Below are positions 27,137-35,465 of a DNA stretch of 64,000 nt, in pieces. The DNA is taken from NCBI GenBank assembly GCA_963848085.1, contig CAWKCE010000003.1, positions 558,001 to 622,000 of the forward strand, written 5' to 3'. Both the position numbers and the translations under genes were made by a program. Source of the DNA: CAWKCE01 sp032127035 (lineage in GTDB: Bacteria; Actinomycetota; Actinomycetes; JAHEKZ01). Below the pieces are notes generated by a model that made no database searches, was not told the DNA's origin, and worked only from the letters and a program-made list of their open reading frames with translations. How positions within the stretch are numbered: the first letter of the stretch is position 1; every line of letters begins with the position of its first letter.

Positions 27137-27397
27137 TCAGGCGGCGGACGGGCCGTCCGCGGTGTCGCCGGCCCCGTCGGGGGCGGGCAGGTCGGCTCCT
27201 GGGCCGGGTCCTGGACCGAATGCTCCGCGGTCCGGGCGGACACCGTTCACCAGGTCGGTGACGTGATGGGTCAGCGACGAGGTCATCTCATCAGCGTGGG
27301 CCCGGGTCAGCGCGCCGTCTGCCACGCCCTGGTCGTCGGCGACCTCGGCGAGCGTCTGGCCGCCGGACAGTGCGGTCATCAGGTCCGCCTCCGTCAT
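27137..27397 (-). CDS. small hypothetical protein with LAEVADDQGV-type motif
   Basis: The 86-residue frame starts MTEADLMTALSGGQTLAEVA and ends in a Gly/Pro/Ala tail. The motif of a short helix plus GQTLAEVADDQGV is familiar from the repeats of larger actinobacterial secreted proteins, so this could be a small independent protein or a leftover of one. There is no signal peptide. Codon use is acceptable but the evidence is thin. Confidence 0.4.
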   Translation of the reverse strand: MTEADLMTALSGGQTLAEVADDQGVADGALTRAHADEMTSSLTHHVTDLVNGVRPDRGAFGPGPGPGADLPAPDGAGDTADGPSAA

Positions 27398-27575
27398 GTC
27401 GAGTGTGACGATCTGCTTGCGGATAGCTCCTCCGATGAACGTGGTGTCAGAACGGAGAGTGCCGATCTGGTGCCACCAACGCTCACGGACCGGCCTGTAC
27501 TGAGCCTGACCTCATCCTGGGAGTCCGCTGCTACTGCTCCTCGCGGCCGAAGCGCGCGGAGTCTGTGTGAGTCGG

Positions 27576-27647
27576 TGCCCTCGGCAGGATTCGAACCTGC
27601 GCACACGGCTCCGGAGGCCGATGCTCTATCCCCTGAGCTACGAGGGC
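27576..27647 (-). tRNA. tRNA-Arg (anticodon CCG)
   Basis: Read on the minus strand, the 72-nt sequence folds as a full cloverleaf. The acceptor stem is GCCCTCG/CGAGGGC, the D arm GCTC/GAGC, and the anticodon loop CTCCGGA gives anticodon CCG for the arginine codon CGG. The T arm is GCAGG-TTCGAAT-CCTGC and the discriminator base is A. The 3' CCA is not encoded (CCG follows). Confidence 0.95.
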
Positions 27648-27697
27648 GGGACAGCGCGAAACCCTAGCAGCGGGAAGGCAGGCGACCCGAATCGTCG

Positions 27698-28294
27698 TCA
27701 GCCGGTCAGCGGCTCGGTGAGCAGCCGCTGGAACGTGGGGGCGATCGCGTCGATGAGGGTGTCCGGAGCGGTGGCCGCGAGCGGTTCGACGGCAACGACA
27801 TGTCGTGCCATCACCAGGCCGACGACCTGCGCGCCGACCAGTGAAGCGCGCAACGGAGCGTCGTCCGAGCCGAGCGCGGTCACGATGGTCCCGATCACGC
27901 GGCGGGTGACCAGCTCGCGGACCGCTTCGGCGGCTGCCGGCTCGCTGGCCGCCGCGCGTACCAGTCCGACCATCGCCTCCCGGCCGTCGGACTCCAGCAC
28001 CCCGACGACGAACGTGGCGAAGCGCCGACCGACGTCGGCACGGTCGCCCTCGAGGAGCTGGGGGAGGACCACCGCCGGGTCGAAGGGCAGCTCCACGACG
28101 TGCGCGAACAGCTGCTGCTTGGAGCCGAAGAAGTGGACCACCAGCGCCGGGTCGACCGCGGCTTCGCGGGCGACGCCGCGGATCGTCGTGCGGTCGTAGC
28201 CGAGCTCGGCGAACTGGCGGCCGGCAGCATCGGCGATCGCGTCCCGGGTGGTGCTGGTCCCGGGGCGTCGGCCAGGTCGGGCGGCGTCGGTCAT
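27698..28294 (-). CDS. TetR-family repressor, likely of the adjacent MFS gene
   Basis: This 198-residue regulator has an N-terminal TetR DNA-binding domain: ATRDAIADAAGRQFAELGYD-like first helix text, then TTIRGVAREAAVDPALVVHF and FGSKQQLF. A variable ligand-binding C-terminal domain follows. I chose the ATG at 28294 (MTDAARPGRR) rather than 28321. It is divergent from a drug-efflux-type MFS gene, and a perfect inverted repeat lies between them. This is the normal layout of a TetR-controlled pump. Confidence 0.85.
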   Translation of the reverse strand: MTDAARPGRRPGTSTTRDAIADAAGRQFAELGYDRTTIRGVAREAAVDPALVVHFFGSKQQLFAHVVELPFDPAVVLPQLLEGDRADVGRRFATFVVGVLESDGREAMVGLVRAAASEPAAAEAVRELVTRRVIGTIVTALGSDDAPLRASLVGAQVVGLVMARHVVAVEPLAATAPDTLIDAIAPTFQRLLTEPLTG

Positions 28295-28323
28295 GACACG
28301 GTGGCCCGGGGGCCTTGCCACGG

Positions 28324-28361
28324 GAATTCAACGGCTGTAGATTTCCTCATACGTTGAATTC
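28324..28361. promoter_or_regulatory. palindromic operator between TetR and MFS genes
   Basis: GAATTCAACG at 28324-28333 and CGTTGAATTC at 28352-28361 are a perfect 10-bp inverted repeat with an 18-bp spacer. It is centred in the 82-bp divergent gap, so a bound TetR dimer, or a pair of dimers, could block both promoters. The spacer is wide for one dimer. Confidence 0.65.
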
Positions 28362-28376
28362 TAGGGGAGGGTGCCC

Positions 28377-29936
28377 ATGTCCGCACCATCGACCTCGCTG
28401 ACCCGGGGTCAGCGCCGAGCGGTCCTCGTCGTGGTCTCCCTGGCGCTGATGATGGTGGTCTCGGCGGTGAGCGGCCTGAACGTCGCCCTGCCCGACCTGG
28501 CACGCGACACCGGCGCCACCCAGACCGAGCTGCAGTGGATCGTCGACGCGTACACCGTGGTCCTCGCCGGACTGCTTCTGCCGGCCGGGGCGCTCGGCGA
28601 CCGGTTCGGGCGCAAGGGCGTCCTGCTTGCCGGGCTGGTGGTGTTCGGGCTGGCCGCGGGGACCGCGTTGTTCGTGACCGAGCCCGCGACGTTGATCTGG
28701 CTGCGGGCGGCGATGGGGCTGGGTGCCGCCCTGGTGATGCCCACGACGCTGTCGATCATCACCACGTCCTTCCCGGAGGAGGAGAAGGGGCAGGCAGTGG
28801 GGGTCTGGGTGGGGGTCGCGGGTGGCGGAGCCGTGATCGGGCTGTTCGGGACCGGCCTCCTGCTGGAGTTCTTCGCCTGGAACTCGTTCTTCGCGCTCAA
28901 CGTCGTCCTCGCGGTGCTGGCCCTGGTGGGAACCGTGGCTTTCGTCCCACGCTCGCGAGACGCCGAGCCGCCGGCACTGGACGTCGTCGGCGCGGCGCTG
29001 TCGCTGGTCGGCGTGACGGCCCTGGTGTTCGGCATCATCGAGGGGCCGGCTCGCGGGTGGAGTGACGTCGCGGTGCTGGTCGGAATCGTCGGTGGGGTGG
29101 CGGCGCTGGCAGCCTTCGTCGGCTGGGAGCTGAGGCTAGCCCACCCCATGCTCGACCCTCGGCTGTTCCGGCTGCGCGGCTTCGGCACCGGATCGCTGTC
29201 GCTGACCGTGCAGTTCTTCGCCGCGTTCGGGTTCTTCTTCGTCGCCTTGCAGTACCTGCAGTTTGTGGCCGGCCTGTCTCCGCTCAAGGCAGCACTGGCG
29301 ATGTTCCCGATGCCGTTCGTCATGATCCCGCTGGCCCGGCAGGCACCCAAAATCGCCGACCGGTTCGGCATCAACCGGGTCGGCGCGCTCGGTCTGACCC
29401 TGATCGCGACCGGGATGTTCGTGCTCACCGGGCTCGGTGCCGAGCTCAACTACGCACTGTTCGCCGGAGGGCTCGTCGTGTTCGCGGCCGGCATGGCTCT
29501 TGCCGGGACGCCCGCGACAACGGCCATCGTCTCCTCGCTGCCTGCCACCAAGCAGGGCGTCGCCTCAGCGGTGAACGACACCTCACGCGAGCTGGGAAGC
29601 GCGCTGGGCATCGCCATCCTCGGGAGCGTGCTGAACGGGGCCTACCGGGCCGGGGTGGCCGACGCCGCGCCGGCCGGTGCCCCGCCGGAGGTGGTGGACG
29701 TCGCCCAGCAGTCGGTGGCCGCCGCCCAGGAGGTCGCTGCCCAGATCGGCCCGGCCGGCGCGCAGCTGGCGACGGCTGCCCAGCAGGCGTTCGTGGACGC
29801 GACCGGTGCCGCGTTGGGCACTGCGGCGGCGGTGCTGCTGGCCGCCGCGCTGTACGTCCTGGTGCGGGCGCCCCGGCGTGGGGACAGCCTCCGCAGCCAC
29901 GACAGCGGTGCCGATCGGGAGGCCGTTTCCGACTGA
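28377..29936 (+). CDS. MFS drug-efflux transporter (DHA2-like, 14 helices)
   Basis: The 519-residue membrane protein has about 14 hydrophobic segments. It carries the MFS loop motif GDRFGRKGVLLAG (about residues 74-86), an early LQWIVDAYTVVLAGLLLPAG motif typical of the DHA2/EmrB-QacA group, and the helix-5-type GPGGG-like stretch at GVAGGGAVIGLFGTG. The late segment ASAVNDTSRELGSALGIA is also typical. It probably exports a toxic organic compound by proton antiport. The ATG at 28377 follows AGGGGAGG with a six-base spacing. Confidence 0.85.
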   Translation: MSAPSTSLTRGQRRAVLVVVSLALMMVVSAVSGLNVALPDLARDTGATQTELQWIVDAYTVVLAGLLLPAGALGDRFGRKGVLLAGLVVFGLAAGTALFVTEPATLIWLRAAMGLGAALVMPTTLSIITTSFPEEEKGQAVGVWVGVAGGGAVIGLFGTGLLLEFFAWNSFFALNVVLAVLALVGTVAFVPRSRDAEPPALDVVGAALSLVGVTALVFGIIEGPARGWSDVAVLVGIVGGVAALAAFVGWELRLAHPMLDPRLFRLRGFGTGSLSLTVQFFAAFGFFFVALQYLQFVAGLSPLKAALAMFPMPFVMIPLARQAPKIADRFGINRVGALGLTLIATGMFVLTGLGAELNYALFAGGLVVFAAGMALAGTPATTAIVSSLPATKQGVASAVNDTSRELGSALGIAILGSVLNGAYRAGVADAAPAGAPPEVVDVAQQSVAAAQEVAAQIGPAGAQLATAAQQAFVDATGAALGTAAAVLLAAALYVLVRAPRRGDSLRSHDSGADREAVSD

Positions 29937-30163
29937 GCGCGACGTCCCGGTCTGGCGGATACCCCGAAAGGGGTCGGGCGTGCTACGGTCTTCCTGGTTG
30001 CAGCAAGGCAGTTCCTCGCACGTTCTCGAACGCCCGCGGAGTTGGTTGCCCGGGCGTTCTCGCTTTACAGGACACGTTCCTGACGTGGGATCGACTGGCA
30101 GGCAAGGCAGCCCGGATGCGGCGAAGTGTCGGGTCCGTTCAGTCCCATGATGGGGAGCAAGGC
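29937..30163 (+). promoter_or_regulatory. promoter and long 5' leader of the cold-shock gene
   Basis: An extended -10 element TGCTACGGT occurs at 29981-29989, predicting a start near 29996 and an untranslated leader of about 168 nt. Cold-shock mRNAs in many bacteria carry such long structured leaders that act in stability and cold translation. A short CCCCGAAAGGGG hairpin at 29962-29973 lies upstream of the promoter and may serve the MFS gene. No convincing -35 hexamer was found. Confidence 0.5.
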
Positions 30164-30367
30164 ATGGCGCAAGGCACTGTTAAGTGGTTCAACTCCGAGA
30201 AGGGCTTCGGCTTCATTGCACCGGACGACGGCGGCGCCGACGTTTTCGTGCACTTCTCGGCGATTCAGGCCGACGGCTACCGCTCGCTGGACGAGAACCA
30301 GCGTGTGGAGTTCGAGGTGACGCAGGGTCAGAAGGGCCCGCAGGCGGAGAGCGTTCGTCCGGTCTGA
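30164..30367 (+). CDS. cold-shock protein (CspA family)
   Basis: This 67-residue single cold-shock domain begins MAQGTVKWFNSEKGFGFIAP, contains RNP1 (KGFGFI) and RNP2 (VFVHF) single-strand nucleic-acid-binding motifs, and ends GPQAESVRPV. It acts as an RNA chaperone that melts secondary structure. The ATG follows GGGGAGCAAGGC. It is monocistronic, with its own leader and terminator. Confidence 0.95.
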   Translation: MAQGTVKWFNSEKGFGFIAPDDGGADVFVHFSAIQADGYRSLDENQRVEFEVTQGQKGPQAESVRPV

Positions 30368-30380
30368 GACACCGACTTCC

Positions 30381-30413
30381 CGAAAGGCCCCACCGTGATG
30401 GTGGGGCCTTTCG
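30381..30413 (+). terminator. strong hairpin terminator of the cold-shock gene
   Basis: CGAAAGGCCCCACC (30381-30394) and GGTGGGGCCTTTCG (30400-30413) form a perfect 14-bp stem with a 5-nt loop, starting 13 bp after the stop codon. The T-run is only three bases within the stem (CCTTTCGG), as is common in high-GC genomes. The following stretch to 30650 holds no gene I can support. Confidence 0.8.
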
Positions 30414-30650
30414 GCTGTCTCGGGGCGGTGGTGGTCCGACAGGTCGGGTGGGCCGGGGTAGAAGACACCAGCCCAGACGACCCGGCCGGTCGGCGCGAGC
30501 ATGCCGCCCCTTCGGTGAGACCGACCGTGCCCCTTTCGGACCATCCTGGCTTCTGGCCGGTTCCGGGCGGATCATCGTTGTCGCACGGTGACCCAGACGT
30601 GTTCGTCGCGAGTCCTGACGGGTGCACACTGTCGAGAACGGAGGTGTGAC

Positions 30651-30875
30651 GTGCGCAGACGAGGGTTCGACGCAGTGACGGGCGTGTCCGCCGTGATCGA
30701 TGCGTCGGCTCCCGGCGGCCCCGCCGTGGACAGCTCACTGCACGTGGACGCGGACTCCATCTGCCCGCGCTGCCTGTCGTGGATCGGACCGACCGACTTC
30801 GTGCGGCGCACCCTGTTCGACCTCGTCCAGCACGAGACCTGCCCGCCCTCGCGCCGGGAGCCCGTCCTCATCTAG
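30651..30875 (+). CDS. small CxxC-containing hypothetical protein
   Basis: The 74-residue product has ICPRCLSWIGPTDFVRRTLF in its second half, with a further cysteine at HETCPPS. This gives a CxxC plus C pattern that may bind zinc. A GTG start at 30651 follows GGAGGTG closely, a strong ribosome site, which argues for a real gene. I recall similar short actinobacterial proteins but no function. Confidence 0.5.
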   Translation: MRRRGFDAVTGVSAVIDASAPGGPAVDSSLHVDADSICPRCLSWIGPTDFVRRTLFDLVQHETCPPSRREPVLI

Positions 30876-30907
30876 CCGGCCGGTCGCCCGCCGGGGGCTG
30901 CACGAAT

Positions 30908-30995
30908 GTGCGGAATTCGACGCGCGCGCCCGCAATTCCGCACGACCGACCCCCGCTGCGTGCGGAATTGCAGGCGGTCGGCCGCAATTCCGCAC
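30908..30995. repeat. two inverted GTGCGGAATT pairs with 52-bp period
   Basis: GTGCGGAATT at 30908-30917 pairs with AATTCCGCAC at 30934-30943. The same pair recurs at 30960-30969 and 30986-30995, displaced by exactly 52 bp. The extended cores (GTGCGGAATTG with CAATTCCGCAC) can form two hairpins. The block lies between the CxxC gene and the decarboxylase, which converge here. It may act as a bidirectional terminator or protein-binding array; it has no T-run. Confidence 0.75.
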
Positions 30996-31072
30996 ACTTG
31001 TTCCCCCAGGGAACGGACGGGGCTCATCGACGGTGAGCGCGGCACGCGGGGCGAGCGGCCGCGAGGTCGCGC

Positions 31073-32560
31073 CTAGCGGACGACGCGGAAGACGCTCATG
31101 TCCTTGCTGATGGCGCCGCGCACGTGGCCGAATGGTGCGGCTGCCGTCTGCTGCAGGAAGTCCACGGCGGCGGAGGTCACGAGCTCGCCGGGCAGCAGGT
31201 TGGGGATGCCGGGCGGGTAGGCGGCCACGGTGTCCGCGGACACGCGCCCCACGGCCTGCGACGCCGGCACGACCTCGGTCTCGGCGAAGTAGGCGTCCCG
31301 CACGGTGGTCGCCCGCTCGCCCGGAGCGGGCAGCGGGATCGCAGGTCCGGTGTCGCTCCCGACGGCGGGAAGTGCGTGCAGGGCGTCGATGAGGCGGTCG
31401 ACGTCCGGCGCTGCGCCGGCGCCGATCACCGCGACGACGACTGAGTCGGTCGACATCTCCAGGTGCACCTTGTGGTCAGCGAACAGCGTGTGCCGCGCCT
31501 CGTGGCCACTGATGCCGCCGGCCCGGGTGTCGATGACCACGCGCAGCTGGTCGAGCGCGATGACGTCGTCGAAGCTCAGCATGCGCTCGTCGATCGAGCC
31601 GAAGCGTCCCTCCGCGAGCACGCGGCCGCGGATCTTGGCGGCAGCCTCCAGGCTGGCGCCGATGGTCGTCGCGCCGTGGACGGCCAGCTGCTTGCGCGCG
31701 TGGTCGAGTGAGGCCATCAGCAGCGCCGACGCCGACGTGGACTGCATCGAACGGAACGCACGGTCCAGGAGGGGCTCGAGCCGGTCGGCGAACGCGCCGT
31801 GGCCCAGGTGCAGCATCGCTGACTGCGTCAGCGAGCCGGCCAGCTTGTGGGTCGAGGAGATGACCAGGTCGGCCCCCAGCCGCAGCGCGTTGGTGGGCAG
31901 CTCGGGGTGGAAGCCGAAGTGTGCCCCCCATGCCTCGTCGACGACGAGCGGCAGTCCGTGCCGGTGGGCGACGTCGGCCAGACCGGCCACGTCCGCGACC
32001 GCGCCGAAGTACGACGGCGTCACGACGTAGGCGGCGACTGCGTCCGGGTTCTCGGTGAGCGCGACATCCAGCGCGGTCGGCGTGACGCCGTGCGCGATGC
32101 CCAGCCCGGCGTCGACCGACGGGTACACGAACGCCGCATCGAGACCGGCCAGCGCGAGGCCGTCGACCACCGACGAGTGCACCGAGCGCTGCAGGACGAT
32201 CTTCGTTCCGAGCCCGCGCAGCGCCAGGCAGGAGACCAGGTTTCCCTTGCTGGCCCCGTTGGTGAGGAACCACGTGCGTCGCGCACCCCAAGCCTGGGCG
32301 GCGAGGTAGGCGGACTGGCCGAGCGGGGTAGGGGCGTCGCCGTAGTCAATCCCCTCGGTCAGCGGCGGGATGTCCAGCGCGACGGCGCGCTCGCCGAGGT
32401 AGTCGAGCAGCCCGGGCTGCGCCTGCCGGTCGACCTGGTGGCCGGGCACGCCGAGCCGCAGCCAGTCGGCGTCGGCATAGGCCTCGAGGGCGTCGGCGTA
32501 CGGGGTACGCGTCTGGTCGAGGTCGGGGAGGCCTGCCGCGAGGGAGTCATGGGGAGTCAC
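31073..32560 (-). CDS. Orn/Lys/Arg-type PLP decarboxylase
   Basis: This 495-residue PLP enzyme of the fold-type I Orn/Lys/Arg decarboxylase family has RLGVPGHQVDRQAQPGLLDY near the start, FLTNGASKGN (98-107), VVDEAWGAHFGFHPELP (Asp208 binds the pyridine nitrogen) and the lysine motif SSTHKLAGSLTQSAM (Lys239). The C-terminal YPPGIPNLLPGE is the family's active-site-capping motif. Arginine, lysine or ornithine cannot be told apart by eye; the agmatine deiminase at 25126 makes arginine attractive. The start is a GTG at 32560; a longer frame upstream runs antisense to the LysR gene. A LysR regulator is divergent. Confidence 0.85.
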   Translation of the reverse strand: MTPHDSLAAGLPDLDQTRTPYADALEAYADADWLRLGVPGHQVDRQAQPGLLDYLGERAVALDIPPLTEGIDYGDAPTPLGQSAYLAAQAWGARRTWFLTNGASKGNLVSCLALRGLGTKIVLQRSVHSSVVDGLALAGLDAAFVYPSVDAGLGIAHGVTPTALDVALTENPDAVAAYVVTPSYFGAVADVAGLADVAHRHGLPLVVDEAWGAHFGFHPELPTNALRLGADLVISSTHKLAGSLTQSAMLHLGHGAFADRLEPLLDRAFRSMQSTSASALLMASLDHARKQLAVHGATTIGASLEAAAKIRGRVLAEGRFGSIDERMLSFDDVIALDQLRVVIDTRAGGISGHEARHTLFADHKVHLEMSTDSVVVAVIGAGAAPDVDRLIDALHALPAVGSDTGPAIPLPAPGERATTVRDAYFAETEVVPASQAVGRVSADTVAAYPPGIPNLLPGELVTSAAVDFLQQTAAAPFGHVRGAISKDMSVFRVVR

Positions 32561-32620
32561 AGTCCCAGGATGCCCGACGCAGGCAACATAGAGAAGTGGG
32601 TAACTATCTGTCGGTCCTCC

Positions 32621-32634
32621 ATAACCAGGCTTAT
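32621..32634. promoter_or_regulatory. LysR-type operator candidate
   Basis: ATAACCAGGCTTAT is an interrupted palindrome (ATAA-N6-TTAT) of the T-N11-A kind used by LysR regulators. It sits in the divergent gap between the decarboxylase and the LysR gene, 11 bp before the LysR ATG at 32645, suggesting autoregulation and control of the decarboxylase. Confidence 0.45.
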
Positions 32635-32644
32635 GCTGGTCGAC

Positions 32645-33532
32645 ATGTTGGACCTTCGCCAGCTCGCCGTGCTGCAGGCCGTCGCCCGCACCGGGTCGCT
32701 CGCTGCGGCCGCCCGCGCGCTGCACTACAGCCAGCCGACGGTGGCCCACCACCTGGGCGCCCTGGAGTCGCACCTCGGTGCGCGCCTGGTCTCGCGCACG
32801 GCACGCGGGACGACGCTGACCGACCTCGGCCGGCTCTTCCTGGACCACGCCGACGCCGTCCTCGACCGGCTCGGCTCCGCGGAGACGGAGGTCAAGGCGC
32901 TGGCCCGGCACGGTGTGGTGACGCTGCGCATCGGGACCTTCCCGACGGCCGGGGCGACCGTTCTGCCGCACGCAGTCGCCCTGATGCAGAGCCGCACCGG
33001 CGTCGACGTGCAGCTGGTCGAGGCCGAGCCGCCGGAGCTGCTCGAGCGCCTGGCGTCGCGCGAGCTGCACTGCGCCCTGATCTACGACGACCCGGAGCGC
33101 CCCACCCACGTCCCCGACGAGCTGGTGGTCGTGTCGCTGTTCGACGACCCGTTCCTGGCGGTGCTGCCGGCGGCGCATCGGCTGGCGGCCGCGGACCAGG
33201 TGCCGCTGGCCGAGCTGCGCGACGACGGATGGATCATGTCCCACGACCTGTCTGAGCCGGGTGACCAGGCGCTGCGGTCAGCGTGTCTGGCGGAGGGATT
33301 CGTGCCGCACCCGGTGCTGCGAACCGACGACTACGACGTCATGTTCGGGTTCGTGGCCGCCGGTGTCGGCGTCGCGCTCGTGCCCCGGATGGCGCTTGTC
33401 GAGCGGGAGGGGGTCGTCGTGCGTCCGCTGGCGGGGGTCCAGCTGCGTCGTACGGTGCGGTTCCTGGCGTTTCGCGCGGAATCGCCGCCGGCCGCTGCCG
33501 TGCTGCTCGATGCGCTGCGCGCCACCGGCTGA
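32645..33532 (+). CDS. LysR-family transcriptional regulator
   Basis: The 295-residue product has the LysR helix-turn-helix (LRQLAVLQAVARTGSLAAAA, then LHYSQPTVAHHLGALESHLG and LVSRTARGTTLTDLG) and a periplasmic-binding-like effector domain from about residue 90. VLRTDDYDVMFGFVAAGVGVA is the usual effector-pocket region. The ATG at 32645 is chosen because an ATG at 32633 would bury the operator in the coding region, though both are possible. It is likely the activator of the divergent decarboxylase. Confidence 0.85.
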   Translation: MLDLRQLAVLQAVARTGSLAAAARALHYSQPTVAHHLGALESHLGARLVSRTARGTTLTDLGRLFLDHADAVLDRLGSAETEVKALARHGVVTLRIGTFPTAGATVLPHAVALMQSRTGVDVQLVEAEPPELLERLASRELHCALIYDDPERPTHVPDELVVVSLFDDPFLAVLPAAHRLAAADQVPLAELRDDGWIMSHDLSEPGDQALRSACLAEGFVPHPVLRTDDYDVMFGFVAAGVGVALVPRMALVEREGVVVRPLAGVQLRRTVRFLAFRAESPPAAAVLLDALRATG

Positions 33533-33562
33533 CCACTCGGCAGCCCGAAACGTCCTCGGAGA

Positions 33563-33606
33563 GTGCACTCGGCGGCGAGATGTGTCCGCGGGGAGTGCAC
33601 TCGGCG
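33563..33606. repeat. GTGCAC repeat cluster 1 (two cores, 32 bp apart)
   Basis: GTGCACTCGGCG occurs at 33563 and 33595, exactly 32 bp apart. It lies between the convergent ends of the LysR and DUF1622 genes. It belongs to a family of five clusters in this window with the same spacing and core. Confidence 0.8.
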
Positions 33607-33999
33607 TCAGGTGAGGCCGCGGCGGGTGGCGTCGGCGGCCACCGAGCCGCCGGACACCAGGGCCCGCCGCCAGGGCGGGATGCCGTCGATCTCGATCTCC
33701 AACGAGAAGCTGAGCACCGTCCGGATCAGCACGATCAGCCCGAGAACGGTGACGGACTCCAAGGTCGTGTCGATGGTCACCGTCCGGATGAGGTCGGCGG
33801 CCACGAGTACCTCCAGTGACATCAAGATGGCACCACCGAACACCTCGCGGAACGTCTTGTAGGCGGTGCGGCCCGGCTTGCCACGCCGGAGCACGAGCAG
33901 GGCCACCACGGCTGCCCACACCAGCCCGAGGCCGAGGATGACCACGCCGACCGCCTCGAACACCCGGACGGTGTGCTCCATCGTCGACTCGAACGTCAC
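33607..33999 (-). CDS. DUF1622 family membrane protein
   Basis: The 130-residue product has three hydrophobic segments (VFEAVGVVILGLGLVWAAVV, then GAILMSLEVLVAADLIRTV, then VTVLGLIVLIRTVLSFSLEI) and the GRTAYKTFREVFG loop typical of DUF1622. This is a small inner-membrane family of unknown role, sometimes discussed as channel- or transport-like. A C-terminal Arg-rich tail follows. The GTG start overlaps the amidase stop (GTGA), so the two genes are coupled. Confidence 0.8.
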   Translation of the reverse strand: MTFESTMEHTVRVFEAVGVVILGLGLVWAAVVALLVLRRGKPGRTAYKTFREVFGGAILMSLEVLVAADLIRTVTIDTTLESVTVLGLIVLIRTVLSFSLEIEIDGIPPWRRALVSGGSVAADATRRGLT

Positions 34000-35447
34000 G
34001 GGTCCACCTGCTCGGGGTCGGGTCGCAGCAGCGGCGGGACCCCGACCGAGCCCATCAGCCGCTCGACCACCGCAGCCAGACCCAGGGTGGTCCGGTCCCC
34101 GAGATAGGGGCCGACGATCTGCACGCCCACCGGCAGCCCGGCGGACCCTCCGGCAGCCAGTCCGACCGGCACGACGGTGGCGGGCAGCCACAGCAGCGTG
34201 GCCAGCCCGGCCCAGAACATCGCCGTCTGCGAGTACGGCTCCTCCCGGCCGTCCACGACCAGCCGACGGTCGTCCATCGGTCGGTGGTCGTGGGGGAAGG
34301 CCGGCACGCTGAACGCCGGCAGCAGCAGCGCGTCGTACCGCGTGAAGAAGTGGGCGATCTCGGCCCGCAGCTGCTGTCGGCGCTCGCTCGCGGCGAGCCA
34401 CTCGGTGTGGGTGAGCTGGTGGTCGGCGACGACCTCGGGGCCGACCATCCGCTGGTAGAGCAGGTTCACCTCGAACAGGTCGAGGGGCAGCGGTGGCTGT
34501 CGGTCGACGGCGGCACCGGCCGCCTCGAGCGCGTCCAGCGCCCCGCGCAGCGACGCGCGGACCGACTCGTCGACCGGCGTCGACGGCTCGTCGACGAGGG
34601 CGGCGAGCCGCAGGCTGCCGACGTCGTCGGTCCGTGGTTTGGGCAGCTTCAGCTTCCACGCGACCGCGTTCTCGTCATCGGGCCCGACGAGCACCGACAA
34701 CGCCAGCCGGACGTCAGTGACGCGGCGGGCCATGGGGCCGGCGACGGCAAGGTCCGGCTGGCCGAGTGGCGACGGGACGTGGCCCCGGTACGGGATCACG
34801 CCGCGGGTGGGCTTGTGGCCGACGATGCCGCAGAAGTGGGCGGGGTTGCGGATCGATCCGCCGATGTCGGATCCGATCTCGAGCGGTGTCAGGCCGGCCG
34901 ACAGGGCAGCGGCCGAACCACCGGACGACCCGCCCGGCGTGCGGCCCAAGTCCCAGGGGTTGTTCGTCGGCCCGAAGACGTCGTTCACGGTCTGCCAGTC
35001 ACCGGCGAACGCCGGCGAGTTGGTCTTGCCGAACACCACGGCGCCGGCCTGCCGGAGCCGGGCCACCGCCATCGCGTCGCGGTCGGGGACGTGCTCGGCC
35101 AGCTCCGTGGCCCCGGCGGTGGTCCGCATCGCAGCGGTGGCGAACGTGTCCTTCACAGTCATCGGCAGGCCGTGCAGGGGGCCCAGCACATGTCCGTCAG
35201 CGATGGCGGCGTCGGCGCGGGCGGCTGCCGCCATCGCCCGCTCCACGTCCAACGTCACCACGGCGTTCAGCACCGGGTTGTACCGCTCGACCCGGTCGAG
35301 GAGCTCGGCGAGCAGCTCACGGCTGGACAGCTCGCGTGCGGTCATCGCATCGACGAGCTCACGGGCACCTGCCGTCGCGAGATCGAGGTCGCGTCCCTTT
35401 TGCTTACGCGCCTTGGCTCGAACCTGATGTCCGCCTGGTCCCTGCAC
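33996..35447 (-). CDS. amidase signature family enzyme
   Basis: This 483-residue soluble hydrolase has the full Ser-cisSer-Lys triad: Lys99 in LPMTVKDTF, Ser174 in RTPGGSSGGSAAALSAG and nucleophile Ser198 in GSDIGGSIRNPAHFCG. AS-family amidases hydrolyse various amides to acids and ammonia. The partner GatB/GatC genes are absent, so this is not the GatA subunit of amidotransferase. A Lys/Arg-rich N-terminal tail (RAKARKQKGRD) precedes the usual start of homology, so a downstream start is possible. Confidence 0.8.
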   Translation of the reverse strand: MQGPGGHQVRAKARKQKGRDLDLATAGARELVDAMTARELSSRELLAELLDRVERYNPVLNAVVTLDVERAMAAAARADAAIADGHVLGPLHGLPMTVKDTFATAAMRTTAGATELAEHVPDRDAMAVARLRQAGAVVFGKTNSPAFAGDWQTVNDVFGPTNNPWDLGRTPGGSSGGSAAALSAGLTPLEIGSDIGGSIRNPAHFCGIVGHKPTRGVIPYRGHVPSPLGQPDLAVAGPMARRVTDVRLALSVLVGPDDENAVAWKLKLPKPRTDDVGSLRLAALVDEPSTPVDESVRASLRGALDALEAAGAAVDRQPPLPLDLFEVNLLYQRMVGPEVVADHQLTHTEWLAASERRQQLRAEIAHFFTRYDALLLPAFSVPAFPHDHRPMDDRRLVVDGREEPYSQTAMFWAGLATLLWLPATVVPVGLAAGGSAGLPVGVQIVGPYLGDRTTLGLAAVVERLMGSVGVPPLLRPDPEQVDP

Positions 35448-35465
35448 GCGGGCCAGTCTGCCGGG

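Noticed and set aside
27398..27575. Integration site or island next to the tRNA-Arg gene
   Set aside because: No integrase, no direct repeat of the tRNA 3' end and no change in base composition were seen nearby.
29962..29973. CCCCGAAAGGGG hairpin as a terminator for the MFS gene
   Set aside because: The stem is only four base pairs with no T-run; too weak to call.
30622..30627. Single GTGCAC after GTCCTGACGG, like the 32-bp repeat family
   Set aside because: Only one core and no partner 32 bp away; may be a relic but cannot be counted as a cluster.
32561..33244. 5' extension of the decarboxylase frame
   Set aside because: It runs antisense through the LysR gene and contributes no family sequence; the GTG at 32560 matches the usual start.
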